A stretch of DNA of 64,000 nucleotides from Gambelia wislizenii (lineage: Eukaryota; Chordata; Lepidosauria; Squamata; Crotaphytidae), in NCBI GenBank assembly GCA_030847615.1, contig JAUMIR010000004.1, positions 97,788,001 through 97,852,000 of the forward strand, in the 5' to 3' direction. The position numbers and the translations under genes are program-made. Below the pieces are notes generated by a model. The model saw only the letters and a program-made list of their open reading frames with translations. It searched no databases and was not told where the DNA came from. Positions 47,599-59,500 of this stretch are shown here, piece by piece (positions within the stretch are counted from its first letter, which is position 1; each line of letters opens with the position of its first letter).

Positions 47599-50500
47599 TA
47601 TTTATTTATTTATATCCCACCCTTCTACGAAACACAATACATCCCCAAACCCTCCACCCTCCCCTTAAAATACAATTAGATAATTCAAAAATTAAAACAT
47701 ACTTTAAAATACTAAAAATATACAATAGACAGTGGCTGTAGTGAGGCTGTAGTGACAACTTAGATTTTCTTTTTGATGGCTGCGTGTCTATTCAGGAAAG
47801 GCCCGCCGGAATAGATCTGTCTTGAGATCTTTTTAAAAGCTATTTAGGGTGGTGATATGACGGATCTCATCCAGCAGGCCATTCCATAATCTGGGAGCAA
47901 TAGCCGAAAATGTCCTCTGGGAGGTAATAGAAAGCCTAGTTTTTAAAGGTTGTAGCAAATTCTTCCCAGAGGACCTGAGTGCACAGGAAGGATTATATGG
48001 AAGGAGGCAGTACCAAAGATAAGTTGGGCCCAAGCCATTTAGGGCTTTAAAGGTGATAACCAACACCTTGTACTGGGCCCGGAAACTGATGGATAGCCAG
48101 TGGAGAGATTTTAATACTGGAGTTATATGGTCTCTCCGAGATTTTCCCGAGACCACTCTGGCTGCCATATTTTGTACCGACTGAAGCTTCTGGACCAAGC
48201 ACGATGGTAGCCCCATGTAGAGTGCATTACAGAAATCAAGACGGGAGGTTACCAGAGTATGTACCACGGTCTCAAGGTCCCTGACTTCCAGGAAAGGATG
48301 CAGCTGGTGGATCAGCTGAAACTGATAACAGGCACTCCTGACCACCACATTTACCTGATTCGTCATCTGGAGCGACCAGTCCAGGAATACCCCAGACTGC
48401 GAACGCAGTCCTTGGAGAAGAGTGTGACCCCATCCAGGACTGGAGGTTGTATCCTAATGCCTGGGTTCAAGGCTACTACCGTGAGTACCTCCATTTTGTC
48501 TGGATTCAGCTTCAATTTGTTTTCCCTCATCCAGTCCATTACTGCCCTAAGACAATCATTAAGAGAAAAGGCACCATCTGAATTCAGAGCTAAAGGCCAA
48601 GACATGGAGAAGTTTATCTGAGTGTCATCAGCGTATTGATAACACTCCGCCCCATGCCTCCAGATGGTGGCAGTGGCTCCTCCAAGTGACACTTGTATAT
48701 CATTCCCCCAGAAGCCAAGCTTGGCTGTGCGCAGCAGGCTTCTAGTCCTGGGGAGCCCCTACTTGCTGACTGGTCAGGTGGTTGTTCCCCCCAAAATGTG
48801 AGAGAGAGCCTTTGCAGTCATCAGACGGAGTGGCCACTCAGAACCTCCATGCCGTTCTGCACTGGCCCAGGGAAGAATTCCAAGAATTCTGCCTCCACTG
48901 CTGCATTTTGCCAGTTTTAAGTGAATGTATTCATAGACTCTCGGCAAGCCTCTCAGAGTGAACACATTCACTCACAGGGCTTTCAGAGGGATTGCAAATG
49001 CATTCACTTAAAATGGCATAGGGCAGCAATGGAGGTGGCTTGCTGCCGCCTCCACTGCTGCCCTTCACCGTTTTTAATTGACACTTGACCATGTGCATTT
49101 TTTGATATCCATGGGGAGTCCTGGAACCCATTTCCCATTGATACCAAGGGCCCACCATGTGCACTTAACAGTAGGACCCCTATACAGTCTCCCCTCCACG
49201 TTCGCGAACTTGACATACGTGGTTTTGATTATTCGCGGTTTTGGGAGGGCCCCCCCAGGCCCCCCAAAACCACGACACGGGGCCTCCGGAGGCCCCATGA
49301 AAGCCCTGGGAGGGAGCGGGGAGGGCCGGGGAGACCTCCACGGGGCCTTCGGAGACCCTCCGGAGGCCCCGCGAAGGCCTTGGAAGGGAGGGGGAAGGGC
49401 TGCGGAGGCCTCCGCGGGGCCTTTGGAGAGCCTCCGGAGGCGACGTGAAGGCCTTGGGAAGGAGGAGGGGGGGCGGGGAGGCCTTAACGGGGCCAACGGA
49501 GACGCTCCGGAGGCCCCACGAAGGCCTGGGGAGGGAGGGGGGAGGGCCGGGAGAGGCCTCCGCGGGGCCTGGCTAGGCCCCACGAAGGCCCGGGGAGGGA
49601 GGGGAAAAGGCCGGGCGAGGCCTCCGCGGGGCCTGGCTAGGCCCCAGGAAGGCCCGGGGAGGGAGGGGGAAGGCCGGGAGAGGCCTCCGCGGGGCCTGGC
49701 TAGGCCCCAGGAAGGCCCGGGGAGGGAGGGGGAAGGCTGGGAGAGGCCTCCACGGGGCCTGGCTGGGCCCCAGGAAGGCCCGGGGAGGGAGGGGGAAGGC
49801 CGGGAGAGGCCTCCGCGGGGCCTGGCTAGGCCCCAGGAAGGCCCGGGGAGGGAGGGGGAAGGCCGGGAGAGGCCTCCGCGGGGCCTGGCTAGGCCCCAGG
49901 AAGGCCCGGGGAGGGAGGGGGAAGGCCGGGAGGGGCCTCCACAGGGCCTGGCTAGGCCCCGCGAAGGCCCAGGGAGGGAGGGGGAGGGCCGGGAGAGGCC
50001 TCCGTGGGGCCTGGCTAGGCCCCAGGAAGGCCCGGGGAGGGAGGGGGCAGGCCGGGAGAGGCCTGCGCGGGGCCTGGCTAGGCCCCAGGAAGGCCCGGGG
50101 AGGGAGGGGGGAAGGCCGGGAGAGGCCTCCGCAAGGCCTGGCTAGGCCCCACGAAGGCCCAGGGAGGGAGGGGGAAGGCCGGGGGAGGCCTCCGCGGGGC
50201 CTGGCTAGGCCCCATGAAGGCCCGGTGAGGGAGGGGGGAGGCCGGGAGAGGCCTCCGCGGGGCCGGGCTAGGTCCCACGAAGGCCCGGGGAGGGAGGGCC
50301 GGGAGAGGCCTCCGCGGGGCCTGGCTAGGCCCCACGAAGGCCCAGGTAGGGAGGGGGGAGGCCGGGAGAGGCCTCCGCGGGGCCTGGCTAGGCCCCACGA
50401 AGGCCCGGGAAGGGAGGGGGAAGCGCTGGGAGAGGACTCCGCGGGGCCTGGCTAGGCCCCACGAAGGCCCGGGAAGAGAGGGAGGAGGCCCGGGAGAGGC

Positions 50501-53500
50501 CTCCGCGGGGCCTGGCTAGGCCCCATGAAGGCCCGGGAAGGGAGGGAGAGGCCCGGGAGAGCCCTCCATGGGGACTTCGGAGACGCTCCGGACGCCCCAT
50601 GAAGGCCTGGGGGAGGGCTCCATGGGGCCTCCGGAGACGCCCCGGAGGCCCCATGAAGGCCCGGGGAGGGAGCGGGGAGTGCCGGGGAGGCCTCCATGGG
50701 GCCTCCGGAGACGCTCCGGAAGCCCCATGAAGGTCCGGGGAGGGGGTGGGGAGGGCCGGGGAGGCCTCCATGGGGCCTCTGGAGACGCTCCAGACGCCCC
50801 ATGAAGGGCTGGGGGAGGGCTGGGGAGGCCTCCATGGGGCCTCCGGAGATGCTCCAGAGGCCCCATGAACGCCCGGGGAGGGAGCGGGGAGTGCCGGGGA
50901 GGCCTCCATGGGGCCTCCGGAGATGCTCCGGAAGCCCCATGAAGGCCCGGGGAGGGGGTGGGGACGGCCAGGAGAGGCCTCTGCGGGGCCTGGCTAGGCC
51001 CCAGGAAGGCCCGGGGAGGGAGGGGGAGGGCCGGGAGAGGCCTCCACAGGGCCTGACTAGGCCCCACGAAGGCCCAGGGAGGGAGGGGGAGGGCCGGGAG
51101 AGGCCTCCGCGGGGCCTGGCTAGGCCCCACGAAGGCCCGGGGAGGGAGGGGGAAGGGTGGGAGAGGCCTCCATGGGGCGTGGCTAGGCCCCAGGAAGGCC
51201 CGGGGAGGGAGGGGGCAGGCCAGGAGAGGCCTCCGCGGGGCCTGGCTAGGCCCCAGGAAGGCCCGGGGAGGGAGGGGGAGGGCCGGGAGAGTCCTCTGCG
51301 GGGCCTGGCTAGGCCCCACGAAGGCCCAGGGAGGGAGGGGGGAGGGCCGGGAGAGGCCTCCGCAGGGCCTGGCTAGGCCCCACGAAGGCCCAGGGAGGGA
51401 AGGGGAGGGCCAGGAGAGGCCTCCGCGGGGCCTGGCTGGGCCCCACGAAGGCCCGGGGAGAGAGGGGGAAGGCCCGGGAGAGGCCTCCGCACGGCCTGGC
51501 TAGGCCCCACGAAGGCCCGGGAAGGGAGGGAGAGGCCCGGGAGAGCCCTCCATGGGGCCTCCGGAGATGCTCCGGACGCCCCATGAAGGCCTGGGGGAGG
51601 CCTCCATGGGGCCTCCGGAGACGCTCCGGAAGCTCCATGAAGGTCCGGGGAGGGGGTGGGGAGGGCTGGGGAGGCCTCCATGGGGCCTCCGGAGATGCTC
51701 CGGAGGCCCCATGAAGGCCCGGGGAGGGAGCGGGGAGTGCCGGGGAGGCCTCCATGGGGCCTGCGGAGATGCTCCGGAAGCCCCATGAAGGCCCGGGGAG
51801 GGGGTGGGGAGGGCCAGGAGAGGCCTCCGCAGGGCCTGGCTAGGCCCCACGAAGGCCCGGGGAGGGAGGGGGAGGGCCGGGAGAGGCCTCCGCGGGGCCT
51901 GGCTAGGACCCACGAAGGCCCGGGGAGGGATGGGGGAGGGCCGGGAGAGGCCTCCGCGGGGCCTGGCTAGGCCCCACAAAGGCCCGGGGGGAGGCCCGGG
52001 AGAGGCCTTCGTGGGGCCTCCGGAGATGCTCCAGACGCCCCATGAAGGCCTGGGGGAGGGCTCCATGGGGCCTCCGGAGACGCTCCGGAGGCCCCATGAA
52101 GGCCCGGGGAGGGAGCAGGGAGTGCCGGGGAGGCCTCCATGGGGCCTCCGGAGACGCTCCGGAAGCCCCATGAAGGTCCGGGGAGGGGGTGGGGAGGGCC
52201 GGGGAGGCCTCCATGGGGCCTCCGGAGATGCTCCAGACGCCCCATGAAGGGCTGGGGGAGGGCTGGGGAGGCCTCCATGGGGCCTCCGGAGATGCTCCGG
52301 AGGCCCCATGAAGGCCCGGGGAGGTAGCGGGGAGTGCCGGGGAGGCCTCCATGGGGCCTCCGGAGATGCTCCGGAAGCCCCATGAAGGCCCGGGGAGGGG
52401 GTGGGGATGGCCAGGAGAGGCCTCCGCGGGGCCTGGCTAGGCCCCACGAAGGCCCGGGGAGGGAGGGGGAGGGCCGGGAGAGGCCTCCACGGGGCCTGGC
52501 TAGGCCCCACGAAGGCACGGGGAGGGAGGGGGACGGCCGGGAGAGGCCTCCGCGGGGCCTGGCTAGGCCCCACGAAGGCGCGGGGAGGGAGGGGGAGGGC
52601 CGGGAGAGGCCTCCATGGGGCCTCCGGAGACACTCCGGAAGCCCCATGAAGGTCCGGGGAGGGGGTGGGGAGGGCCGGGGAGGCCTCCGCGGGGCCTGGC
52701 TAGGCCCCAGGAAGGCCTGGGGAGGGAGGGGGAAGGCCGGGAGAGGCCTCCGCGGGGCCTGGCTAGGCCCCAGGAAGGCCCGGGGAGGGAGGGGGAAGGC
52801 CGGAAGAGGCCTCCGCGGGGCCTGGCTAGGCCCCAGGAAGGCCCGGGGAGGGAGGGGGAAGGCCGGGAGAGGCCTCCGCGGCGCCTGGCTAGGCCCCGGG
52901 AAGGCCCGGGGAGGGAGGGGGAAGGCCGGGAAGGGCCTCCACAGGGCCTGGCTAGGCCCCGCGAAGGCCCAAGGAGGGAGGAGGAGGGCCGGGAGAGGCC
53001 TCCGTGGGGCCTGGCTAGACCCCAGGAAGGCCCGGGGAGGGAGGGGGCAGGCCGGGAGAGGCCTCCGCGGGGCCTTGCTAGGCCCCAGGAAGGCCCGGGG
53101 AGGGAGGGGGGAGGGCCGGGAGAGTCCTCCGCGGGGCCTGGCTAGGCCCCAGGAAGTCCCAGGGAGGGAGGGGGGAAGGCCGGGAGAGGCCTCCGCAGGG
53201 CCTGGCTAGGCCCCACGAAGGCCCAGGGAGGGAGGGGGAAGGCCGGGGGAGGCCTCCGCGGGGCCTGGCTAGGCCCCACGAAGGCCCGGTGAGGGAGGGG
53301 GAAGGCCGGGAGAGGCCTCCACGGGGCCTGGCTAGGACCCACGAAGGCCAAGGTAGGGAGGGGGGAGGGCCGGGAGAGGCCTCCGCGGGGCCTGGCTAGG
53401 CCCCACGAAGGCCCGGGAAGAGAGGGGGGAGGCCCGGGAGAGGCCTCCGCGGGGCCTGGGTAGGCCCCACGAAGGCCCGGGAAGGGAGGGAGAGGCCCGG

Positions 53501-56500
53501 GAGAGCCCTCCATGGGGACTCCGGAGACGCTCCGGACGCCCCATGAAGGCCTGGGGGAGGGCTCCATGGGGCCTCCGGAGACGCCCTGGAGGCCCCATGA
53601 AGGCCCGGGGAGGGAGCGGGGAGTGCCGGGGAGGCCTCCATGGGGCCTCCGGAGATGCTCCGGAAGCCCCATGAAGGTCCGGGGAGGGAGGGGGAGGGCC
53701 GGGAGAGTCCTCTGCGGGGCCTGGCTAGGCCCCACGAAGGCCCAGGGAGGGAGGGGGGAGGGCCGGGAGAGGCCTCCGCAGGGCCTGGCTAGGCCCCACG
53801 AAGGCCCAGGGAGGGAAGGGGAGGGCCAGGAGAGGCCTCCGCGGGGCCTGGCTGGGCCCCACGAAGGCCCGGGGAGAGAGGGGGAAGGCCCGGGAGAGGC
53901 CTCCGCACGGCCTGGCTAGGCCCCACGAAGGCCCGGGAAGGGAGGGAGAGGCCCGGGAGAGCCCTCCATGGGGCCTCCGGAGATGCTCCGGACGCCCCAT
54001 GAAGGCCTGGGGGAGGCCTCCATGGGGCCTCCGGAGACGCTCCGGAAGCTCCATGAAGGTCCGGGGAGGGGGTGGGGAGGGCTGGGGAGGCCTCCATGGG
54101 GCCTCCGGAGATGCTCCGGAGGCCCCATGAAGGCCCGGGGAGGGAGCGGGGAGTGCCGGGGAGGCCTCCATGGGGCCTGCGGAGATGCTCCGGAAGCCCC
54201 ATGAAGGCCCGGGGAGGGGGTGGGGAGGGCCAGGAGAGGCCTCCGCAGGGCCTGGCTAGGCCCCACGAAGGCCCGGGGAGGGAGGGGGAGGGCCGGGAGA
54301 GGCCTCCGCGGGGCCTGGCTAGGACCCACGAAGGCCCGGGGAGGGATGGGGGAGGGCCGGGAGAGGCCTCCGCGGGGCCTGGCTAGGCCCCACAAAGGCC
54401 CGGGGGGAGGCCCGGGAGAGGCCTTCGTGGGGCCTCCGGAGATGCTCCAGACGCCCCATGAAGGCCTGGGGGAGGGCTCCATGGGGCCTCCGGAGACGCT
54501 CCGGAGGCCCCATGAAGGCCCGGGGAGGGAGCAGGGAGTGCCGGGGAGGCCTCCATGGGGCCTCCGGAGACGCTCCGGAAGCCCCATGAAGGTCCGGGGA
54601 GGGGGTGGGGAGGGCCGGGGAGGCCTCCATGGGGCCTCCGGAGATGCTCCAGACGCCCCATGAAGGGCTGGGGGAGGGCTGGGGAGGCCTCCATGGGGCC
54701 TCCGGAGATGCTCCGGAGGCCCCATGAAGGCCCGGGGAGGTAGCGGGGAGTGCCGGGGAGGCCTCCATGGGGCCTCCGGAGATGCTCCGGAAGCCCCATG
54801 AAGGCCCGGGGAGGGGGTGGGGATGGCCAGGAGAGGCCTCCGCGGGGCCTGGCTAGGCCCCACGAAGGCCCGGGGAGGGAGGGGGAGGGCCGGGAGAGGC
54901 CTCCACGGGGCCTGGCTAGGCCCCACGAAGGCACGGGGAGGGAGGGGGACGGCCGGGAGAGGCCTCCGCGGGGCCTGGCTAGGCCCCACGAAGGCGCGGG
55001 GAGGGAGGGGGAGGGCCGGGAGAGGCCTCCATGGGGCCTCCGGAGACACTCCGGAAGCCCCATGAAGGTCCGGGGAGGGGGTGGGGAGGGCCGGGGAGGC
55101 CTCCGCGGGGCCTGGCTAGGCCCCAGGAAGGCCTGGGGAGGGAGGGGGAAGGCCGGGAGAGGCCTCCGCGGGGCCTGGCTAGGCCCCAGGAAGGCCCGGG
55201 GAGGGAGGGGGAAGGCCGGAAGAGGCCTCCGCGGGGCCTGGCTAGGCCCCAGGAAGGCCCGGGGAGGGAGGGGGAAGGCCGGGAGAGGCCTCCGCGGCGC
55301 CTGGCTAGGCCCCGGGAAGGCCCGGGGAGGGAGGGGGAAGGCCGGGAAGGGCCTCCACAGGGCCTGGCTAGGCCCCGCGAAGGCCCAAGGAGGGAGGAGG
55401 AGGGCCGGGAGAGGCCTCCGTGGGGCCTGGCTAGACCCCAGGAAGGCCCGGGGAGGGAGGGGGCAGGCCGGGAGAGGCCTCCGCGGGGCCTTGCTAGGCC
55501 CCAGGAAGGCCCGGGGAGGGAGGGGGGAGGGCCGGGAGAGTCCTCCGCGGGGCCTGGCTAGGCCCCAGGAAGTCCCAGGGAGGGAGGGGGGAAGGCCGGG
55601 AGAGGCCTCCGCAGGGCCTGGCTAGGCCCCACGAAGGCCCAGGGAGGGAGGGGGAAGGCCGGGGGAGGCCTCCGCGGGGCCTGGCTAGGCCCCACGAAGG
55701 CCCGGTGAGGGAGGGGGAAGGCCGGGAGAGGCCTCCACGGGGCCTGGCTAGGACCCACGAAGGCCCAGGTAGGGAGGGGGGAGGGCCGGGAGAGGCCTCC
55801 GCGGGGCCTGGCTAGGCCCCACGAAGGCCCGGGAAGAGAGGGGGGAGGCCCGGGAGAGGCCTCCGCGGGGCCTGGGTAGGCCCCACGAAGGCCCGGGAAG
55901 GGAGGGAGAGGCCCGGGAGAGCCCTCCATGGGGACTCCGGAGACGCTCCGGACGCCCCATGAAGGCCTGGGGGAGGGCTCCATGGGGCCTCCGGAGACGC
56001 CCTGGAGGCCCCATGAAGGCCCGGGGAGGGAGCGGGGAGTGCCGGGGAGGCCTCCATGGGGCCTCCGGAGATGCTCCGGAAGCCCCATGAAGGTCCGGGG
56101 AGGGGGTGGGGAGGGCCGGGGAGGCCTCCATGGGGCCTCTGGAGACGCTCCAGAGGCCCCATGAAGGCCCGGGGAGGGAGCGGGGAGTGCCGGGGAGGCC
56201 TCCATGGGGCCTCCGGAGATGCTCCGGAAGCCCCATGAAGGCCCGGGGAGGGGGTGGGGACGGCCAGGAGAGGCCTCCGCGGGGCCTGGCTAGGCCCCAG
56301 GAAGGCCCGGGGAGGGAGGGGGAGGGCCGGGAGAGGCCTCCACAGGGCCTGACTAGGCCCCACGAAGGCCCAGGGAGGGAGGGGGAGGGCCGGGAGAGGC
56401 CTCCGCGGGGCCTGGCTAGGCCCCACGAAGGCCCGGGGAGGGAGGGGGAAGGGCGGGAGAGGCCTCCATGGGGCGTGGCTAGGCCCCAGGAAGGCCCGGG

Positions 56501-59500
56501 GAGGGAGGGGGCAGGCCAGGAGAGGCCTCCGCGGGGCCTGGCTAGGCCCCAGGAAGGCCCGGGGAGGGAGGGGGAGGGCCGGGAGAGTCCTCTGCGGGGC
56601 CTGGCTAGGCCCCACGAAGGCCCAGGGAGGGAGGGGGGAGGGCCGGGAGAGGCCTCCGCGGGGCCTGGCTAGGCCCCACGAAGGCCCGGGAAGGGAGGGA
56701 GAGGCCCGGGAGAGCCCTCCATGGGGCCTCCGGAGATGCTCCGGATGCCCCATGAAGGCCTGGGGGAGGGCCCCATGAAGGCCCGGGGAGGGAGCAGGGA
56801 GTGCCGGGGAGGCCTCCATGGGGCCTCCGGAGACGCTCCGGAAGCCCCATGAAGGTCCGGGGAGGGGGTGGGGAGGGCCGGGGAGGCCTCCATGGGCCCT
56901 CCGGAGATGCTCCAGACGCCCCATGAAGGGCTGGGGGAGGGCTGGGGAGGCCTCCATGGGGCCTCCGGAGATGCTCCGGAGGCCCCATGAAGGCCCGGGG
57001 AGGGAGCGGGGAGTGCCGGGGAGGCCTCCATGGGGCCTCCGGAGATGCTCCGGAAGCCCCATGAAGGCCCGGGGAGGGGGTGGGGATGGCCAGGAGAGGC
57101 CTTCGCAGGGCCTGGCTAGGCCCCACGAAGGCCCGGGGAGGGAGGGGGAGGGCCGGGAGAGGCCTCCGTGGGGCCTGGCTAGGCCCCACGAAGGCGCGGG
57201 GAGGGAGGGGGAGGGCCGGGAGAGGCCTCCGCGGGGCCTGGCTAGGCCCCACGAAGGCGCGGGGAGGGAGAGGGAGGGCTGGGAGAGGCCTCCATGGGGC
57301 CTCCGGAGACGCTCCGGAAGCCCCATGAAGGTCCGGGGAGGGGGTGGGGAGGGCCGGGGAGGCCTCCATGGGGCCTCCGGAGACGCTCCAGACGCCCCAT
57401 GAAGGGCTGGGGGAGGGCTGGGGAGGCCTCCGGACACGCTTCGGAGGTCCCATGAAGGCCCGGGGAGGGAGTGGGGAGGGCCGGGGAGGCCTCCATGGGG
57501 CCTCCAGAGATGCTCCGGACGCCCCATGAAGGCCTGGGGGTGGGCTGGGGAGGCCTCCATGGGGCCTCCGGAGAGGCTCCGGAGGCCTCATGAAGGCCCG
57601 GGGAGGGAGCGGGGAGTGCTGGGGAGGCCTCCATGGGGCCTCCGGAGACACTCCGGAAGCCCCATGAAGGCCCAGGGAGGGGGTGGGGAGGACTAGGGAG
57701 GCCTCCATGGGGCCTCCAGAGACGCTCCGGAGGCCCCATGAAGGCCCGGGGAGAGGGTGGGGAGGGCTGGGGAGGCCTCCATGGGGCCTCCGGAGACGCT
57801 CCGGAGGCCCCATGAAGGCCTGGGGGAGGGCTGGGGAGGCCTCCATGGGGCCTCCGGAGACACTCCGGAGGCCCCACAAAGGCCCGGGGAGGGAGGGGGA
57901 GGGCCGGGGAGGCCTCCGCCGGGCCCCGCGAAGGCCTTTGGGGATAGTGGGGAGGGCCGGGGAGGGCCCGTTGAGGGCTTGGGCGGGAGGGGGGAGGGCT
58001 GGGGAGGCATCCACGGGGCCTTGGGAGGGTCTCCAGAGGCCCCGGGAAGGCCTAGTAAGGGAGCGGGGAGGCTGGGGAAAGCGACTATGGGGCCTCCGGA
58101 GGCCCCATGGTCGCTATGGTGGGGGAGGGGGAGGGCAGTAGTTATTCGCAGATTTTTCACATTTGCGGGGGTCTGTCGAACGTATCCCCCGCGAATGTGA
58201 AGGGATGACTGTATCTGCTGGGGATTCGTTCGGGGGGGTATGGATACTGAAAACCATGGATAATAGCGAACATCATTGAAAATAATGAGATTTCTGGTTT
58301 AAAATACCATAGAGTTGCCTTGGAGGACCTAGAAAATGGCTAGAGAGGACACATTTTCTAGGAAGGCTCTATGGTAGGTGTGCTGTTTGTGTCCCATGAA
58401 TAATTGAATCAGTGGATAATGAATCAGTGGATATGGGGGTCCTACTGTATTCCTATTCTTTGTGGCTTTGTCTGAAAGAATATAACGTATAACTTATGCA
58501 TGATGGGAGCTTTTTTAGCTGTCCAAATCCATTTTTTTAAAAAAATCAAACTTTACAATATTTTGGCTAGCCCTTTCTAGCAACAGTGAACAAATTATTT
58601 AATGCCATTTTTATTCAAAGATGATATCAGTAGATATCTATGAAAAACATAAATTACATGTAATTAAATTCTGACTTAATCAGTGAATTCAACTTCTGTA
58701 AAATACTTTGTAGTTACTTACATAAGTGGCACCCCACATTTCATTCCCAGCATCTTCAGCATATTGTTCATTATTTGTGATAAGAAAATTATCAAAAATT
58801 GTACCAGACCTTCCCTGTTGGAATTAGAACAGGAAAGAGAGTTACTTAATGCAGTCCAACTACATTTGCAGATTATAATAGAACTGAACATCATCAAAGA
58901 TAGTCCAGTCTGTCTCTTATTTGAAAAGGTTGACAACTGAATCTAGTAAATACAATATATCATTATAAAGCTGATGCAATCAATTAATATACCTACAACA
59001 AAATGTTGCAATTCTGGTGTGAGTGATATGTTATTTGCAGAAGTACACTGCTAGTAAGCAGCATTCTTTGTTCTCAAATTTGCATTTAATGGGTTGCTAG
59101 GGCCTAATTACCCTAAAGGCACCAGATACCATCTGATCTTGGAAGCTAAGCAGGGTCAACTGGGAGAAGGCCAATTAATACCAGGTGCTGTAGGCTATTT
59201 TTCAGAGGAAGGAACTTGGGCAGGTATTCCTTGCCTAAGAAAACCCTATGAAATTCAAGGGATTGATATAAGTTGACAAGCAACTTAAAGGCGCGCGCGC
59301 GCACACACACACATACTTAGAATAGCACTGTACAGTACATGCAGAATGTTCCATTATCCTAATTTTAAGGAAAGCCTATATTTACTAATTTCTATAAGGA
59401 AAAGTTGTGGATGGGAAAAAAAGATATGCATATTGTAGGCAGCCATTCTATTGTTTATTGAATTACTCAAGTTACATGAAAAATGCTAATTTATGCATAT

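Larger units (their letters stand above)
49185..58211. mobile_element. Inner Tigger-like element containing the 9-kb array
   Basis: Left end CAGTCTCCCCTCCACGTTCG, right end the reverse complement of CAGTCATCCCTTCACATTCG; 18 of the first 22 terminal bases match as inverted repeats. TA flanks both sides (49183-49184 and 58212-58213) and the outer MITE reads through when the element is removed. Sub-terminal GATTATTCGCGGTTTTGG (left) and TTATTCGCAGATTTTTCAC (right) are typical of this Tigger type. Length 9,027 bp, almost all tandem repeat. Confidence 0.85.
49169..58449. mobile_element. Outer Tigger-like MITE, split by the array-bearing element
   Basis: The first 16 bases (CAGTAGGACCCCTATA) are at 49169-49184. 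The rest (TCTGCTGGGGATTCG ... GTCCTACTG) is at 58212-58449 and matches the MITE at 12954-13444 block by block. The break is exactly at a TA. Confidence 0.82.

Noticed and set aside
55812..57560. 582-codon minus-strand open frame and the many other long frames within 49.2-58.1 kb
   Set aside because: They follow the 63-bp monomer period, occur on both strands, change frame at each 74-bp monomer and have no initiation, splice or domain evidence. GC-rich repeats without stops give such frames by default.
49240..58140. The array as a CpG-island promoter or a CRISPR-like array
   Set aside because: Monomers repeat head to tail with no spacers, the unit itself is the repeat, the setting is a vertebrate intron, and transposon ends bound it. 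CpG content comes from the monomer.
58138..58722. Search for the calreticulin terminal exon between exon 8 and the array
   Set aside because: No acidic or basic tail ending in a retrieval signal is present there. The KDEL exon at 46185-46316 fits phase and strand.
59096..59190. A functional 5S rRNA gene
   Set aside because: Only parts of 5S are kept and a SINE-type tail follows; no T-run terminator at the right place.
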